DNA from: Agrobacterium leguminum
GTDB lineage: Bacteria > Pseudomonadota > Alphaproteobacteria > Rhizobiales > Rhizobiaceae
Direction of reading: 5' to 3'
Assembly: GCF_015704895.1 (NCBI RefSeq)
Contig: NZ_JADQWB010000002.1
Coordinates: 248,001-312,000, forward strand
Length of the DNA: 64,000 nucleotides
The notes beneath the pieces are model-generated. The model did no database searches, had not been told where the DNA came from, and was given only the letters and a program-made list of their open reading frames with translations. A program made the translations under genes and the position numbers. Below, piece by piece: positions 54,846 through 64,000 of this stretch (within the stretch, counting starts at the first letter, position 1; each line of letters starts with the position of its first letter).

Positions 54846-57674
54846 TCAAGCCTTTGCCGTGCGCGCGGCCGGCAGGGCCGCCACGTCTGGGTGGGCGATG
54901 ATGCCGTTCGGCATGCGGTCTCGCAATTCGTCTTCCTGCTCGCTCATCACGGCCTTCAGGCGCGTGGCGATGCTGGCCTGCCGGTTGTCATTCGTCACCT
55001 TCTGGCCGAAGAGATCAGTCACATAGAAGGTATCGATGACCTTTTCGCCGAAGGTGGTGATGCGGGCGGAATGAATATCGAGCGACAGGTCGGCGATGAC
55101 GGCCGTCATGTCAGCCAGAAGCCCCGGCCGGTCGAGGCATTCCACTTCGATGACGGTGAACTTGTTCGACAGTCCGTTGGAGATGATGACGGAGGGCGGA
55201 ATAGTGAAGGCGCTCTTCTTCTTGCGGCTTTTGGTGCGCGTGGCGATCATTTCCGGCAGGCGTTGCTTGCCGGAGAGAACCTCCTCGATGAGCTTGCCGA
55301 CATTGTTGCCGCGCCGCGTCTCGTCCTCATCAATCGGAAATTCGCGGTTGATGAGGATTGTATCCAGCGCCCGCCCGTCGGACGTCGTGAAGATTTGCGC
55401 ATCGGCGATATTGGCGCCGGCGGCAGCACAGGCGCCGGTGATGATGGACAGCAGGCGCGGATGGTCCGGCGCCAGCACGGTAATTTCGGTGATGGCATGG
55501 AAGGAATGGGTGCGCACCATGGTCGACAGCGCTTTTTCCTGCTTGTCGGCCTCACGCATGAAGCGGGTATGGCGCACCTGGTCTTCCAGCGCCACCGTCA
55601 GCAGATAGGGCTCGTAATGCAGCTTGGTATATTTGCGTCGCGCCTTCTGGCCCCAGTCTTCGAGCGCGTCGTAGAGCGCCTGCCGGGCGATCTGCGCGCG
55701 CTCCTTGCGGGAGACCTCCGAGAAGCCGCCTGACAGCAGCAGTTCGGTCTCGTAATAAAGCGAACGCAGCAGCTGCCCCTTCCAGCCGTTCCAGACACCC
55801 GGACCAACGGCGCGGATATCGCAGACCGTCAGGATGAGCAGCATCTTCAGCCGCTCCATGGACTGCACCTTGTCGGCGAAATCGGTGATGGTCTTGCGGT
55901 CATGCAGATCGCGCGTCTGGGCGACCATGGACATCAGCAGATGCTGTTCGATCAGCCAGACCACCGTTTCGGTCTGCTTGCCGGTGAGGCGAAAACGCTG
56001 GCAGAGCTTGCGGGCGACACGCGCGCCGGCAATCGAGTGGTCTTCCTGCCGGCCCTTGGCCACATCGTGCAACAGAACGGCGACATAAAGCGCCTCGCGT
56101 TCCTCGACGCTCGGCATCAGCTGGTTGGCGAGCGGGTGGGCATCGACGGCCGTTCCCTTGTCCACTTCCGACAGCACGCCGACGGAGCGGATCAGATGTT
56201 CATCCACCGTATAGTGATGATACATGTTGAACTGCATCATCGCGACGATCTTGCCGAATTCGGGGATGAACTTGCCGAGCACGCCGGCCTCGTTCATGCG
56301 GCGCAGGGTCAGCGCCGGATCGCGCCGGGACGTCAGGATCGACAGGAAGAGCCGGTTTGCCTCTTCGTTTTCCCGCAGCTCGTCATTGATGAGCGACAGC
56401 GAACGCGTGACGACACGCAGCGCATCGGGATGCAGTTCGAGATTGTTGATATCGGCAATGTGGAACAGCCGGATCAGATTGACCGGGTCGTTCTTGAAGA
56501 CATCCGGCTTGGCGAGCGCAATGCGGCCGCGATCCTCGACGAATTCCACCGAGCCGGGAATCTTGCGTACACGGTGGGCGAAGCGGCTGAGAACGCCGGA
56601 AAGACCCGGCACATCCTTCGCCTGCCGGTCTTCAAGGGCAGCACAGACGATGCGGGTCAGGTCGCCGACATCTTTCGCCACGAGGAAATAATGCTTCATG
56701 AAACGCTCGACGGCGGAAAGGCCGGGGCGCGGCTGATAACCGAGCGCATCGGCGATTTCGCGCTGAATGTCGAAGGAAAGGCGCTCTTCCGCCTTGTTGG
56801 TGATGAAATGCATCTGGCAACGGACGGCCCAGAGAAAATCATCGGCCTTTTCGAACAGCCTGAGTTCGCGCCGCGACAGGACGCCGAGCTTCACCAGATC
56901 GGCCGTATCGCGGACGTGATAATAATATTTGGCGATCCAGAACAGCGTATGCAGGTCGCGCAACCCGCCCTTGCCTTCCTTGACGTTCGGCTCGACCAGA
57001 TAACGCGTATCGCCCGCCTTGCGGTGGCGCTGGTCGCGCTCGGCGAGCTTTGCGGCGATGAATTCCGGGCCGGTGCCGGTGACGACTTCCGACTCGAAGC
57101 GTTTTTCAAGATCGTCGGTCAGGGATTTTTTGCCGCAAATCGCCCGCACTTCCAGAATCGCGGTGCGGATCGTCATATCGGATTTGGAGAGGCGGATGCA
57201 TTCATCCACCGTGCGGGTGGCGTGGCCGACCTTGAAACCGAGGTCCCAGAGGAGATAGAGCACGAACTCCACGGCCTTGTGCATGTCAGGCGTATTCTTG
57301 GCCGGCAACAGGAACAGGAGATCGATATCCGATCCCGGCGCCAACGTACCGCGACCATAACCGCCGACTGCGGCAACAGCGATCTGCGGCGTATCTTTCG
57401 GATAGACATATTGGCAGGCGAGATCATAGAGGATTTCGATCAGCCGATCCTGAAGCCAGGAGATGCGTCTGGCGCAATCGATGCCGCTGCCATCGGCTTT
57501 CAGCAGTTCTCTGACCTTTTCCCGGCCTTCTGTGCTGGCCTTGCGAAAGATCGGCAGCAGATCGGAGCGAATATCGGCAATGCGTTTGCCGTCTTCCTTG
57601 AAGATGATGTCGCATTCGCGCTTCAGCGCCGATACATCGAGAATGTCGGAAAAATCCAGGTCCTTGATGGCCAT
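54846..57674 (-). CDS. glnD: bifunctional uridylyltransferase/uridylyl-removing enzyme GlnD
   Basis: A 942-residue nitrogen sensor that uridylylates PII proteins when glutamine is low and removes UMP when it is high. The nucleotidyltransferase motif [19 protein letters not shown] is near residues 108-126. The HD hydrolase motif is [13 protein letters not shown] in the middle, and two ACT domains follow (about 730-800, [16 protein letters not shown], and 840-915, [15 protein letters not shown]). All four domains are complete. The order mutS-glnD-murJ, with the genes close together on one strand, is common in alpha-proteobacteria. Confidence 0.97.
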   Translation of the reverse strand: MAIKDLDFSDILDVSALKRECDIIFKEDGKRIADIRSDLLPIFRKASTEGREKVRELLKADGSGIDCARRISWLQDRLIEILYDLACQYVYPKDTPQIAVAAVGGYGRGTLAPGSDIDLLFLLPAKNTPDMHKAVEFVLYLLWDLGFKVGHATRTVDECIRLSKSDMTIRTAILEVRAICGKKSLTDDLEKRFESEVVTGTGPEFIAAKLAERDQRHRKAGDTRYLVEPNVKEGKGGLRDLHTLFWIAKYYYHVRDTADLVKLGVLSRRELRLFEKADDFLWAVRCQMHFITNKAEERLSFDIQREIADALGYQPRPGLSAVERFMKHYFLVAKDVGDLTRIVCAALEDRQAKDVPGLSGVLSRFAHRVRKIPGSVEFVEDRGRIALAKPDVFKNDPVNLIRLFHIADINNLELHPDALRVVTRSLSLINDELRENEEANRLFLSILTSRRDPALTLRRMNEAGVLGKFIPEFGKIVAMMQFNMYHHYTVDEHLIRSVGVLSEVDKGTAVDAHPLANQLMPSVEEREALYVAVLLHDVAKGRQEDHSIAGARVARKLCQRFRLTGKQTETVVWLIEQHLLMSMVAQTRDLHDRKTITDFADKVQSMERLKMLLILTVCDIRAVGPGVWNGWKGQLLRSLYYETELLLSGGFSEVSRKERAQIARQALYDALEDWGQKARRKYTKLHYEPYLLTVALEDQVRHTRFMREADKQEKALSTMVRTHSFHAITEITVLAPDHPRLLSIITGACAAAGANIADAQIFTTSDGRALDTILINREFPIDEDETRRGNNVGKLIEEVLSGKQRLPEMIATRTKSRKKKSAFTIPPSVIISNGLSNKFTVIEVECLDRPGLLADMTAVIADLSLDIHSARITTFGEKVIDTFYVTDLFGQKVTNDNRQASIATRLKAVMSEQEDELRDRMPNGIIAHPDVAALPAARTAKA

Positions 57675-57770
57675 CTATGCCGGTATCCATGTCCTGTGGG
57701 AAATCCCACCACTTGCGATGGGAGTGTCCTATAGCGAGTTTTAAAGGCGATGGACAGGCAATCTATCCCT

Positions 57771-60485
57771 TCAAGCCTTGCCAAGTTCTTTCTTCAACGC
57801 ATAGAGCGCGTCCAATGCCTCACGCGGCGTCATTTCGTCGGGGTTGAAGCCTTTCAGAGCTTCCTCCAGCTTCGATGGTCCGGCCTTGCGGGTTTCCTCG
57901 CGGCGAACCGCGATCTGGAACAGCGGCAGATCGTCGATGAGCTGGCTTGCCGGGTTCTTGCGGTCGGCATCTTCGAGCTTCGTCAGCACCTCGCGGGCGC
58001 GTTCCACCACCGATGCAGGCAAGCCCGCAAGCCGCGCCACCTGAATGCCATAGGAACGATCTGCAGCACCCGGTCCGACCTCGTGCAGGAAGATGACGTC
58101 GCCTTCCCACTCCTTCACCCGCATCGTGGCATTGGAAAGGCGGCCGAGTTTCTCCGACAGCACCGTCAATTCGTGGAAATGGGTGGCGAAGAGACCGCGG
58201 CAGCGATTGACCTCGTGCAGATGCTCCACCGCCGCCCAGGCGATGGAAAGACCATCAAAGGTCGCCGTGCCACGGCCGATCTCGTCCAGAATGACCAGCG
58301 AACGATCCGTCGCCTGATTGAGAATGGCGGCGGTTTCCACCATCTCCACCATGAAGGTCGAGCGGCCACGCGCCAGATCGTCCGATGCACCGACACGGGA
58401 AAACAGCCGGTCGACAACGCCGATATGGGCCGCTTCCGCCGGAACAAAGGAGCCGATCTGCGCGAGGATGGCGATCAGCGCATTCTGGCGCAGGAAGGTC
58501 GACTTACCGCCCATATTCGGGCCGGTGAGCAGCCATATCGCGCCGTTCTTGCCGCCGTTCACAGCCGACAGATCGCAATTATTGGCGATGAAGGGCCCGG
58601 CAGACTGCCGCCGCAGTGCCTGCTCCACCACCGGATGCCGCCCGCCCTTGATCGCAAAGGTCATGGAAGAATCGACGATCGGTCGGCAATAGGCCTGTTC
58701 GGTGGCGAGATAGGCAAGGCTCGAGGCAACATCGATCACCGCAAGCGCCAGTGCGCCGGCCTTGATCGCTTCCGCCTGCTGCACAACAGCCTTGACCATG
58801 CGCTCGAAGGCTTCCAGTTCCATGGTCAAAGCCTGCGCAGCGGCATTGGCGATTCGGCTTTCGAGATCGGCAAGCTCGGTTGTGGTGAAGCGCATGGCGC
58901 CCGCCATGGTCTGGCGATGGATGAAACGCGCCTTGGCCTCGTCCGTCGCTGTCATCACATCGGCATTGCCCGCCGTCACCTCGATGAAATAACCCAGCAC
59001 ATTGTTGTGCTTGATCTTGAGCGACTTGATGCCGGTCTCATCGGCATATTTCAATTGCAACCCGGCAATCACCCGGCGCGACTGGTCGCGCAGCGCCCGC
59101 ACCTCGTCGAGTTCGGGATTGGCGCCTTCACGCAGGAAACCGCCATCACGCTTCAAAAGCGGTAAATCGTCTGCAAGCATCGAGCCCAGCATGGCTTCCA
59201 GCCCGCCGGGCAAGGCTTTCAAATCCTTCAGAGCCGTTGCCAGCTCATCCGGTAACAAGCCGTCATCGAGAATGGCCGCTATTTTTTCGGCGGAAACCAG
59301 CCCCAGCCGGATGGCGCCGAGATCGCGTGGCCCACCGCGCTCCAGCGCCAGACGCGAAAGCGCACGCGGCATATCGGCGACATGTTTCAGCGCATCGCGC
59401 AGGCCGTCGCACAGCGAGACGTCATCGATGAGATAGGCCACGGCATCGAGGCGAGCATTGATCCTTTCCGGGTCAGTCAAGGGCGACATCAGCCGCTCGG
59501 CCAGAAGCCGTGCACCGCCGCCTGTTACCGTGCGGTTCAGGGCATGCAGCAGCGATCCATCTCTCTCACCGGACAGCGTCTTCACCAGTTCCAGATTGGC
59601 GCGGGTGGCAGGGTCGATGAAAAGGGTCGAAGCGGCGCTTTCGCGCTCCGGCGCACCAAGCGGCGGGCGCTCGGCGATCTGGGTCTTTTCGACATAGGCG
59701 ACGGCGGCGGCGGCGGCGGCCATTTCCACCCGTGAAAAGGCGCCGAAACCATCCAGTGTCGAGACGTTGAAATAACGGGCGATGCGCCCTTCCGCCGTGG
59801 CGCTGTCGAAGAGGATTGCCGGCTGCGGCACCGCCACGCGGCCAAGCACATCGAAGACCGGCCTCAGCTCTTCGTCGTGAAACAGACTGTCGGCGACGAT
59901 CAGCTCGCGCGGATCGATGCGCCAGATATCGGCCAGAAGCCGCGTCAGCGTGGTTTCCGCCAGACGGAAGACGCCGGTGGAAATATCGATCCAGGCGAGC
60001 GCAAACTGCGCTTCGGCACTACCGCGAATGCGGGCAAGCGCCATCAGATAGTTGGATTCCGTCGGCGACAGCAGTTTTTCTTCGGTCAGCGTGCCGGGCG
60101 TGACAAGCCGCACCACATCACGCTTGACCACGGATTTAGAACCGCGCTTCTTGGCTTCCGCCGGATCTTCCACCTGTTCGCAGACGGCGACGCGATAACC
60201 GCGCAGGATGAGTTTCTGGAGATAATCATCCGCCGCATGGACGGGAACGCCGCACATGGGAATATCATGACCCATATGCTGGCCGCGTTTCGTCAGCGTG
60301 ATGCCGAGAGCGCGGGAGGCTTCGACCGCATCGTCGAAGAACAATTCGTAAAAATCGCCCATGCGGTAGAAGAGCAACGAACCGGGATTGTTCGCCTTGA
60401 TCTCGATATATTGCTCCATCATCGGAGTGGCCGTTGCGCGGCTCTCTTCCGAGATCAGGGAAGCGGTTGTCAGAACGTCCGTCAA
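57771..60485 (-). CDS. mutS: DNA mismatch repair protein MutS
   Basis: A 904-residue mismatch sensor. The mismatch-binding Phe-x-Glu is present in GDFYELF (Phe45, Glu47). The ATPase domain has Walker [11 protein letters not shown], the ST motif [16 protein letters not shown] and Walker [17 protein letters not shown]. The C-terminal part ends with a helical clamp/dimer segment. The length is typical of alpha-proteobacteria. No mutL lies in the window. About 100 bases separate it from glnD. Confidence 0.98.
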   Translation of the reverse strand: MTDVLTTASLISEESRATATPMMEQYIEIKANNPGSLLFYRMGDFYELFFDDAVEASRALGITLTKRGQHMGHDIPMCGVPVHAADDYLQKLILRGYRVAVCEQVEDPAEAKKRGSKSVVKRDVVRLVTPGTLTEEKLLSPTESNYLMALARIRGSAEAQFALAWIDISTGVFRLAETTLTRLLADIWRIDPRELIVADSLFHDEELRPVFDVLGRVAVPQPAILFDSATAEGRIARYFNVSTLDGFGAFSRVEMAAAAAAVAYVEKTQIAERPPLGAPERESAASTLFIDPATRANLELVKTLSGERDGSLLHALNRTVTGGGARLLAERLMSPLTDPERINARLDAVAYLIDDVSLCDGLRDALKHVADMPRALSRLALERGGPRDLGAIRLGLVSAEKIAAILDDGLLPDELATALKDLKALPGGLEAMLGSMLADDLPLLKRDGGFLREGANPELDEVRALRDQSRRVIAGLQLKYADETGIKSLKIKHNNVLGYFIEVTAGNADVMTATDEAKARFIHRQTMAGAMRFTTTELADLESRIANAAAQALTMELEAFERMVKAVVQQAEAIKAGALALAVIDVASSLAYLATEQAYCRPIVDSSMTFAIKGGRHPVVEQALRRQSAGPFIANNCDLSAVNGGKNGAIWLLTGPNMGGKSTFLRQNALIAILAQIGSFVPAEAAHIGVVDRLFSRVGASDDLARGRSTFMVEMVETAAILNQATDRSLVILDEIGRGTATFDGLSIAWAAVEHLHEVNRCRGLFATHFHELTVLSEKLGRLSNATMRVKEWEGDVIFLHEVGPGAADRSYGIQVARLAGLPASVVERAREVLTKLEDADRKNPASQLIDDLPLFQIAVRREETRKAGPSKLEEALKGFNPDEMTPREALDALYALKKELGKA

Positions 60486-60612
60486 TGGCCTGCCGATGTC
60501 ATATCGTGTTGCGGAAAAGGAGCACCGACACTAGCGGCAATCTCCACCCTAAGACAACACGCGCGGGGACGCTGCCCACAGGAACATCCCGCCCGGCTGC
60601 GCCGAAACCCGG

Positions 60613-61494
60613 TCAGCCGTTGATGCGCTCGGCCTCGCCGCCGTAATAGCTGATGTAACGACCGGCGATGGACGAAACCGGCAGGACCACGAGAACATCC
60701 GTCGTGTTGAAGGCATGATCCACGACCGCGCCGGAACCGAACATGGCGCCAAGGCGCATATAGCCCTTGATCAGCGGCGGCATGGCGTTCAGCGCCTTGC
60801 GGGCGTTCAGCGCCTCTGCCGGAACGAGGTCCATCTCATGGTAAAGCTCGGGAAGAGCGGACGCTTCCCACTCGCCCTTGGCCACGCAATTATGGTGCAG
60901 GAAAGACAGGGCAAGCGCGTGGGCTTCCGGCTGCACGCCGGGGAAGGAGGCGCAGCCGATCATGGCATCCATGCGGTGTTTCACGGCATAGGCCCAGTTG
61001 CCCTGCCACAGAAGCTCGACGGTGCGCTTGGTGCGATATTCGGGCAGCACGCAGGAACGGCCAAGCTCCATGAAACGCTTGCCGGGATGGCGCGCAACGA
61101 GACCGGCGATGTCGAATTCGCTGGCGGAATAAAAACCGTTATTGGCAAGCGCGATTTCCTGCCGCAGCAGGCGATAGGTGCCGACGATCTGGTCTTCGCT
61201 GTCGCCTTCGATCGCCTTGTCGAGCACGAGCAGATGGTCGCAGACGCTGTCCCAGGCATCGATATCGCGCTTGCGGCGCATGGCTTCTGCGGGAAGCCGC
61301 GCCTTCATTTCCTCGACGAAAACCCGGTAACGCACGGATTGCGCGGCATCGATCTCGCGTTCATTTCTGGCGAGCCGTGTTTCCAGCGTGCCGATACGGC
61401 CGAAAAGACCCTCATTGTCCTGAGCTGCCTCGGGACGAGGATTAATGACAACATTGTTTTCACAAATGTCGTGATTGAGGATTTCGGCAACCAT
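60613..61494 (-). CDS. olsB: L-ornithine N-alpha-acyltransferase OlsB
   Basis: A 293-residue acyltransferase of the GNAT-like hemolysin/OlsB family that transfers a 3-hydroxyacyl chain from ACP to ornithine, the first step of ornithine lipid synthesis. Recognisable parts are ESVRYRVFVEEM-type sequence (AAQSVRYRVFVEEM), GTYRLLR, FMELGRSCVLPEYR and PPLIKGYMRLGA. The start at 61494 has GGAG upstream. Its length agrees with the Sinorhizobium protein. The second enzyme, OlsA, is encoded 12 kb away at 47809-48603, on the same strand. Confidence 0.92.
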   Translation of the reverse strand: MVAEILNHDICENNVVINPRPEAAQDNEGLFGRIGTLETRLARNEREIDAAQSVRYRVFVEEMKARLPAEAMRRKRDIDAWDSVCDHLLVLDKAIEGDSEDQIVGTYRLLRQEIALANNGFYSASEFDIAGLVARHPGKRFMELGRSCVLPEYRTKRTVELLWQGNWAYAVKHRMDAMIGCASFPGVQPEAHALALSFLHHNCVAKGEWEASALPELYHEMDLVPAEALNARKALNAMPPLIKGYMRLGAMFGSGAVVDHAFNTTDVLVVLPVSSIAGRYISYYGGEAERING

Positions 61495-61588
61495 GGGGAA
61501 TCGCTCCGCCACCAAAGAATTTTCCTGTCATAAATCACTAATTGACGACAGAATAGTGACAAAATGCCGCCAGCGCGAGTCTGTCAAG

Positions 61589-63835
61589 TTATGATAGCGA
61601 CAGGCGTTTCGCCTCCAGCAGACGGCGAATTTCCTCAACCAGCCGTCGCGGGTCGGCAGGCTTGGTCAAAACCGCACCGACACCGGCCCCAAGCAGGATT
61701 TCGGCGGTCGCGTCACTCGCATCTGCGCTGAGCACGATGACGGGAATATTTCTTTCGCCCTTCAGCGTATGGAGAAGGTCGGGAAGCACATTGAGCCCCT
61801 CGCCGCCCGGCATGTTGAGATCGGAGACGATGAGGTCAGGCAAGCGGGATGCGCCCGGCTCCACAGATTGCCGCAACGCCTCAAAATCCTCGACAGCGCG
61901 GACGATATAGCCGCTTTTTTCCAGAACGGCGCGGATGATGCGCTGATTGACGGCATCGTCTTCGGCCACGAGTATCTCGATACCGCTCGCCCCTTCCGCC
62001 ACCCGTGAGGAAAATCCCACATCCGGGTGGTTGTCGTTAATGGCGTCACGCCGCTCAATGCCGCGCAGACGGCCGCACAGGACGTCGATCAGGGATTTTT
62101 CCCGCAGCGGCCGGATCAACCAGGCGTCGAAGGCCACATGCATGGTCGACGGCCGCTCTTCGGGGCTGACCAGCAGCGTGCGACGGACATTCTGTTGCGG
62201 CCAATCCTTCAGGGCGTCCCTGAACAGCGGCGAAATGCGCCGGTCGACGATGATATCGGTAAGGTCGGCCGCCCGTGCGGCAGAACCCTTCCTCAGTTTT
62301 TCCAGATCCTCAGGCTGATGGATGAGACTGCATTGACCGCCGAAAGCCTCGATCGCCTCCATCGTCACCGCCGCCGCCACGCCCTTCGGGGCGATGAGCA
62401 GGACATTTGTATGCCGCAGGCAATGACGCCTTGCCGGATCCGCCATTTCGGCAGGCGCGCCCGCGGGGCGAAACGCCAGTTTGAAAGTGCTACCCTTGCC
62501 CTTGCGGCTGGAAACCGTGAGGCGGCCGCCGAATTCCCGCACGATACGGGCGGAGATCGCAAGTCCAAGGCCGGTGCCGGCACTTCGCTGCGACAACGGG
62601 CCCGCCTGCTCGAATTCCCCGAAAATACGGGCCTGTTCCGCCCGGCTCATGCCCGGGCCGGTATCCTCGACGGCAATGTGCAATTCGTCGTCGGCCATGC
62701 GCGCCCGCATGACGACGCCGCCTTCCTGCGTGAATTTGACGGCATTGCCGAGGAGATTGAAGAGGACCTGACGTAGCCTCGCCGGGTCGAAATCGAGATG
62801 ATCGGGCACATTCGGCGCAACGAAGGAGGTAATTTCTATGCCTTTTTCATGGGCGCGATGGGCCAGCATCTCGACGATGCTCTCGATCAGCCGGCGTAGG
62901 TTTTCCGCGCGCGGGTTGAGCCTGAAGCGGCCGGCCTCCATGGTCGAATAATCCAGCAGATCCTCGACAAGCTGCACCAGCGACTGGCCGGATTGCCGCA
63001 TGCCATCGAGATAATTTCGCTGCTCCTCGTTGAGCCTCGTCTGCGACAGAAGATGGTTCATGCCGAGCATGCCGGAAAGCGGCAGGCGGATTTCATGGCT
63101 TACGGTGGCAAGCAGCCGCGCCTTTTCAGCATCGGCCTTTTCGGCGCGCAGCCGGGCGTCTTCCCTTTCGGCCAGCGCAAGCCGCTCCTCGGTCACATCC
63201 CGGGCAATGCTGCTGATGAGAAGACGGCTGCTCGCCAGATCGCGGGTCACGACGTCATGCCAGGAAAAGATGCGCTGGCCGAACGGGGTCGCGATCTCCA
63301 CATCATAAGCATGGACCTTGTCGCCCGGACGGAAAGCGATGCCGATTTCCTCGCAGCTCAGCCCCTCGGGCGCCGCACAGCCGGTCATTTCGCGAAAGAC
63401 CCGGTTCGCTTCGACAATGCGCCGGTTCATGTCACGGATCACGACGATATCGCCCATGAATTCCTGCATCTCGGCAATCAGCGAGCGGTTTTGCGTTTGC
63501 CGCAGCCGAAGATCGGAATCCGCAGCCCGTGCGGTGGGCTGATGGAAAGATTCATCAAAGAGCGCATAGAGCAGGACACCGACGAGAACCGCGCCAAAGA
63601 AGGTCGCCAGCGCAACTGTAACCGCATAGGGCACAGCAAGCGCGATCAGGGCTGCGGAAAAAGCCCCGACCGATAACGAGGCGGCGACATAGAGCGCAAT
63701 CGACCTGGTACCGGTCGCATGTTCTTCATCCGCATGGCGCGTTGTTGCCTCGACACGATCCCCCGGCTGCGCCGCCGTGGCGGCCAGGCCCAGCTCATCT
63801 GAAACTTTTTGCCGAAGTCTTGCCAGTTCGCTCAT
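61589..63835 (-). CDS. hybrid sensor histidine kinase with a degenerate and an intact receiver domain
   Basis: A 748-residue kinase. Two membrane helices lie at about 46-66 and 69-93 with almost no periplasmic loop. A PAS-like domain follows (about 120-220). The phosphoacceptor helix has SHEIRLPL (His247, with Leu where Thr is usual). The ATPase domain has N box NLLGNAVKFT, G1 EDTGPGMS and G2 TGLGL. A degenerate receiver (about 475-590) lacks the acidic pair, then a normal receiver (about 618-742) has Glu625-Asp626-Asp627, Asp672 and Lys725. No HPt is fused. The start at 63835 has a hairpin instead of a clear ribosome site. Confidence 0.9.
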   Translation of the reverse strand: MSELARLRQKVSDELGLAATAAQPGDRVEATTRHADEEHATGTRSIALYVAASLSVGAFSAALIALAVPYAVTVALATFFGAVLVGVLLYALFDESFHQPTARAADSDLRLRQTQNRSLIAEMQEFMGDIVVIRDMNRRIVEANRVFREMTGCAAPEGLSCEEIGIAFRPGDKVHAYDVEIATPFGQRIFSWHDVVTRDLASSRLLISSIARDVTEERLALAEREDARLRAEKADAEKARLLATVSHEIRLPLSGMLGMNHLLSQTRLNEEQRNYLDGMRQSGQSLVQLVEDLLDYSTMEAGRFRLNPRAENLRRLIESIVEMLAHRAHEKGIEITSFVAPNVPDHLDFDPARLRQVLFNLLGNAVKFTQEGGVVMRARMADDELHIAVEDTGPGMSRAEQARIFGEFEQAGPLSQRSAGTGLGLAISARIVREFGGRLTVSSRKGKGSTFKLAFRPAGAPAEMADPARRHCLRHTNVLLIAPKGVAAAVTMEAIEAFGGQCSLIHQPEDLEKLRKGSAARAADLTDIIVDRRISPLFRDALKDWPQQNVRRTLLVSPEERPSTMHVAFDAWLIRPLREKSLIDVLCGRLRGIERRDAINDNHPDVGFSSRVAEGASGIEILVAEDDAVNQRIIRAVLEKSGYIVRAVEDFEALRQSVEPGASRLPDLIVSDLNMPGGEGLNVLPDLLHTLKGERNIPVIVLSADASDATAEILLGAGVGAVLTKPADPRRLVEEIRRLLEAKRLSLS

Positions 63836-63890
63836 AGGCAACCGCTACCACGGCAGCGGTTTTGATATGTTTGGCTGAAACCCTAAAATT

Positions 63891-64000
63891 TTACTTTTTA
63901 GCCGCCCGGGCGTGCAAAAACTCGTCGAGAATGACGCAGGCTGCGCCGATGGTTATGAAACTGTCAGCCAGATTGAAGACCGCGAAAGACCATGTCTGCG
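63891..64000 (-). CDS. lspA: lipoprotein signal peptidase, C-terminal fragment (cut by window edge)
   Basis: The last 35 codons of a gene entering from the right. The visible peptide begins [18 protein letters not shown] and ends [16 protein letters not shown] is the C-terminal catalytic Asp box of signal peptidase II, followed by the last membrane helix. It cleaves lipoprotein signal peptides in the inner membrane, upstream of Lnt in the same pathway. Too short to have been called by length, but the motif is diagnostic. The rest lies beyond base 64000. Confidence 0.88.
   Translation of the reverse strand, partial: QTWSFAVFNLADSFITIGAACVILDEFLHARAAKK

Noticed and set aside
1-64000. CRISPR arrays, insertion sequences, prophage, toxin-antitoxin or secretion clusters
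   Set aside because: No regularly spaced direct repeats, transposase, integrase, phage structural or toxin-like genes were recognised on either strand.

Overview
The window looks like the circular chromosome of a Rhizobiaceae member, most likely the Agrobacterium tumefaciens complex. The DNA is GC-rich with strong third-position GC, so long antisense shadow frames are common. The gene order mur-olsA-miaB-phoH-ybeY-corC-lnt-xre-metK-trmB is typical of Rhizobiales. Both ornithine-lipid acyltransferases (OlsA and OlsB types) are present, and a small heat shock gene has a leader resembling a ROSE RNA thermometer. I see no phage, insertion sequence, CRISPR array or integrase. Nearly everything is core genome.

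Region 1 (1-18.7 kb, all minus strand) is mostly metabolism and uptake. It holds a truncated acetyl-xylan-esterase-like gene, fructokinase, pyrE and pyrC, a proline-racemase-family enzyme with a Ser/Cys active site, a lipoprotein hydrolase and an acetate:CoA-transferase-like enzyme. Next comes an apparent operon of an sn-glycerol-3-phosphate-type ABC importer ending in a GpdQ-like phosphodiesterase. A methyltransferase, tRNA-Arg(ACG), a histidine kinase and a chemoreceptor follow.

Region 2 (18.7-38.9 kb, mixed strands) has the rpmH-rnpA-yidC-engB cluster, an orphan short anti-sigma-like gene, argB, an EamA transporter, a HAD nucleotidase and a secreted EF-hand protein. It continues with DUF1150 plus hsp20, a nucleoside hydrolase, a Cache-domain chemoreceptor, a LOG-family protein, dapD-dapE with an overlapping membrane gene, truA-fmt-def, and rmuC-rbsK.

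Region 3 (38.9-64 kb, entirely minus strand) is a long codirectional housekeeping run. Reading in the direction of transcription from the right edge it is: lspA (partial), hybrid histidine kinase, olsB, mutS, glnD, murJ, a VOC protein, trpS, a universal stress protein, a Nfu-type protein, tsaB, rimI, mur, olsA, miaB, phoH, ybeY, corC-like, lnt, an XRE regulator, metK and trmB. It joins envelope lipid and lipoprotein maturation, translation and tRNA modification, and nitrogen and metal regulation.

The points most worth a second look are the predicted glycerophosphodiester uptake-and-cleavage cassette with its palindromic operator and ribosome-site hairpin, the hsp20 leader, the inverted repeats around metK, the truncated anti-sigma gene, and the hybrid kinase with a degenerate receiver. 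I found no clearly new multi-gene defence or mobile system.
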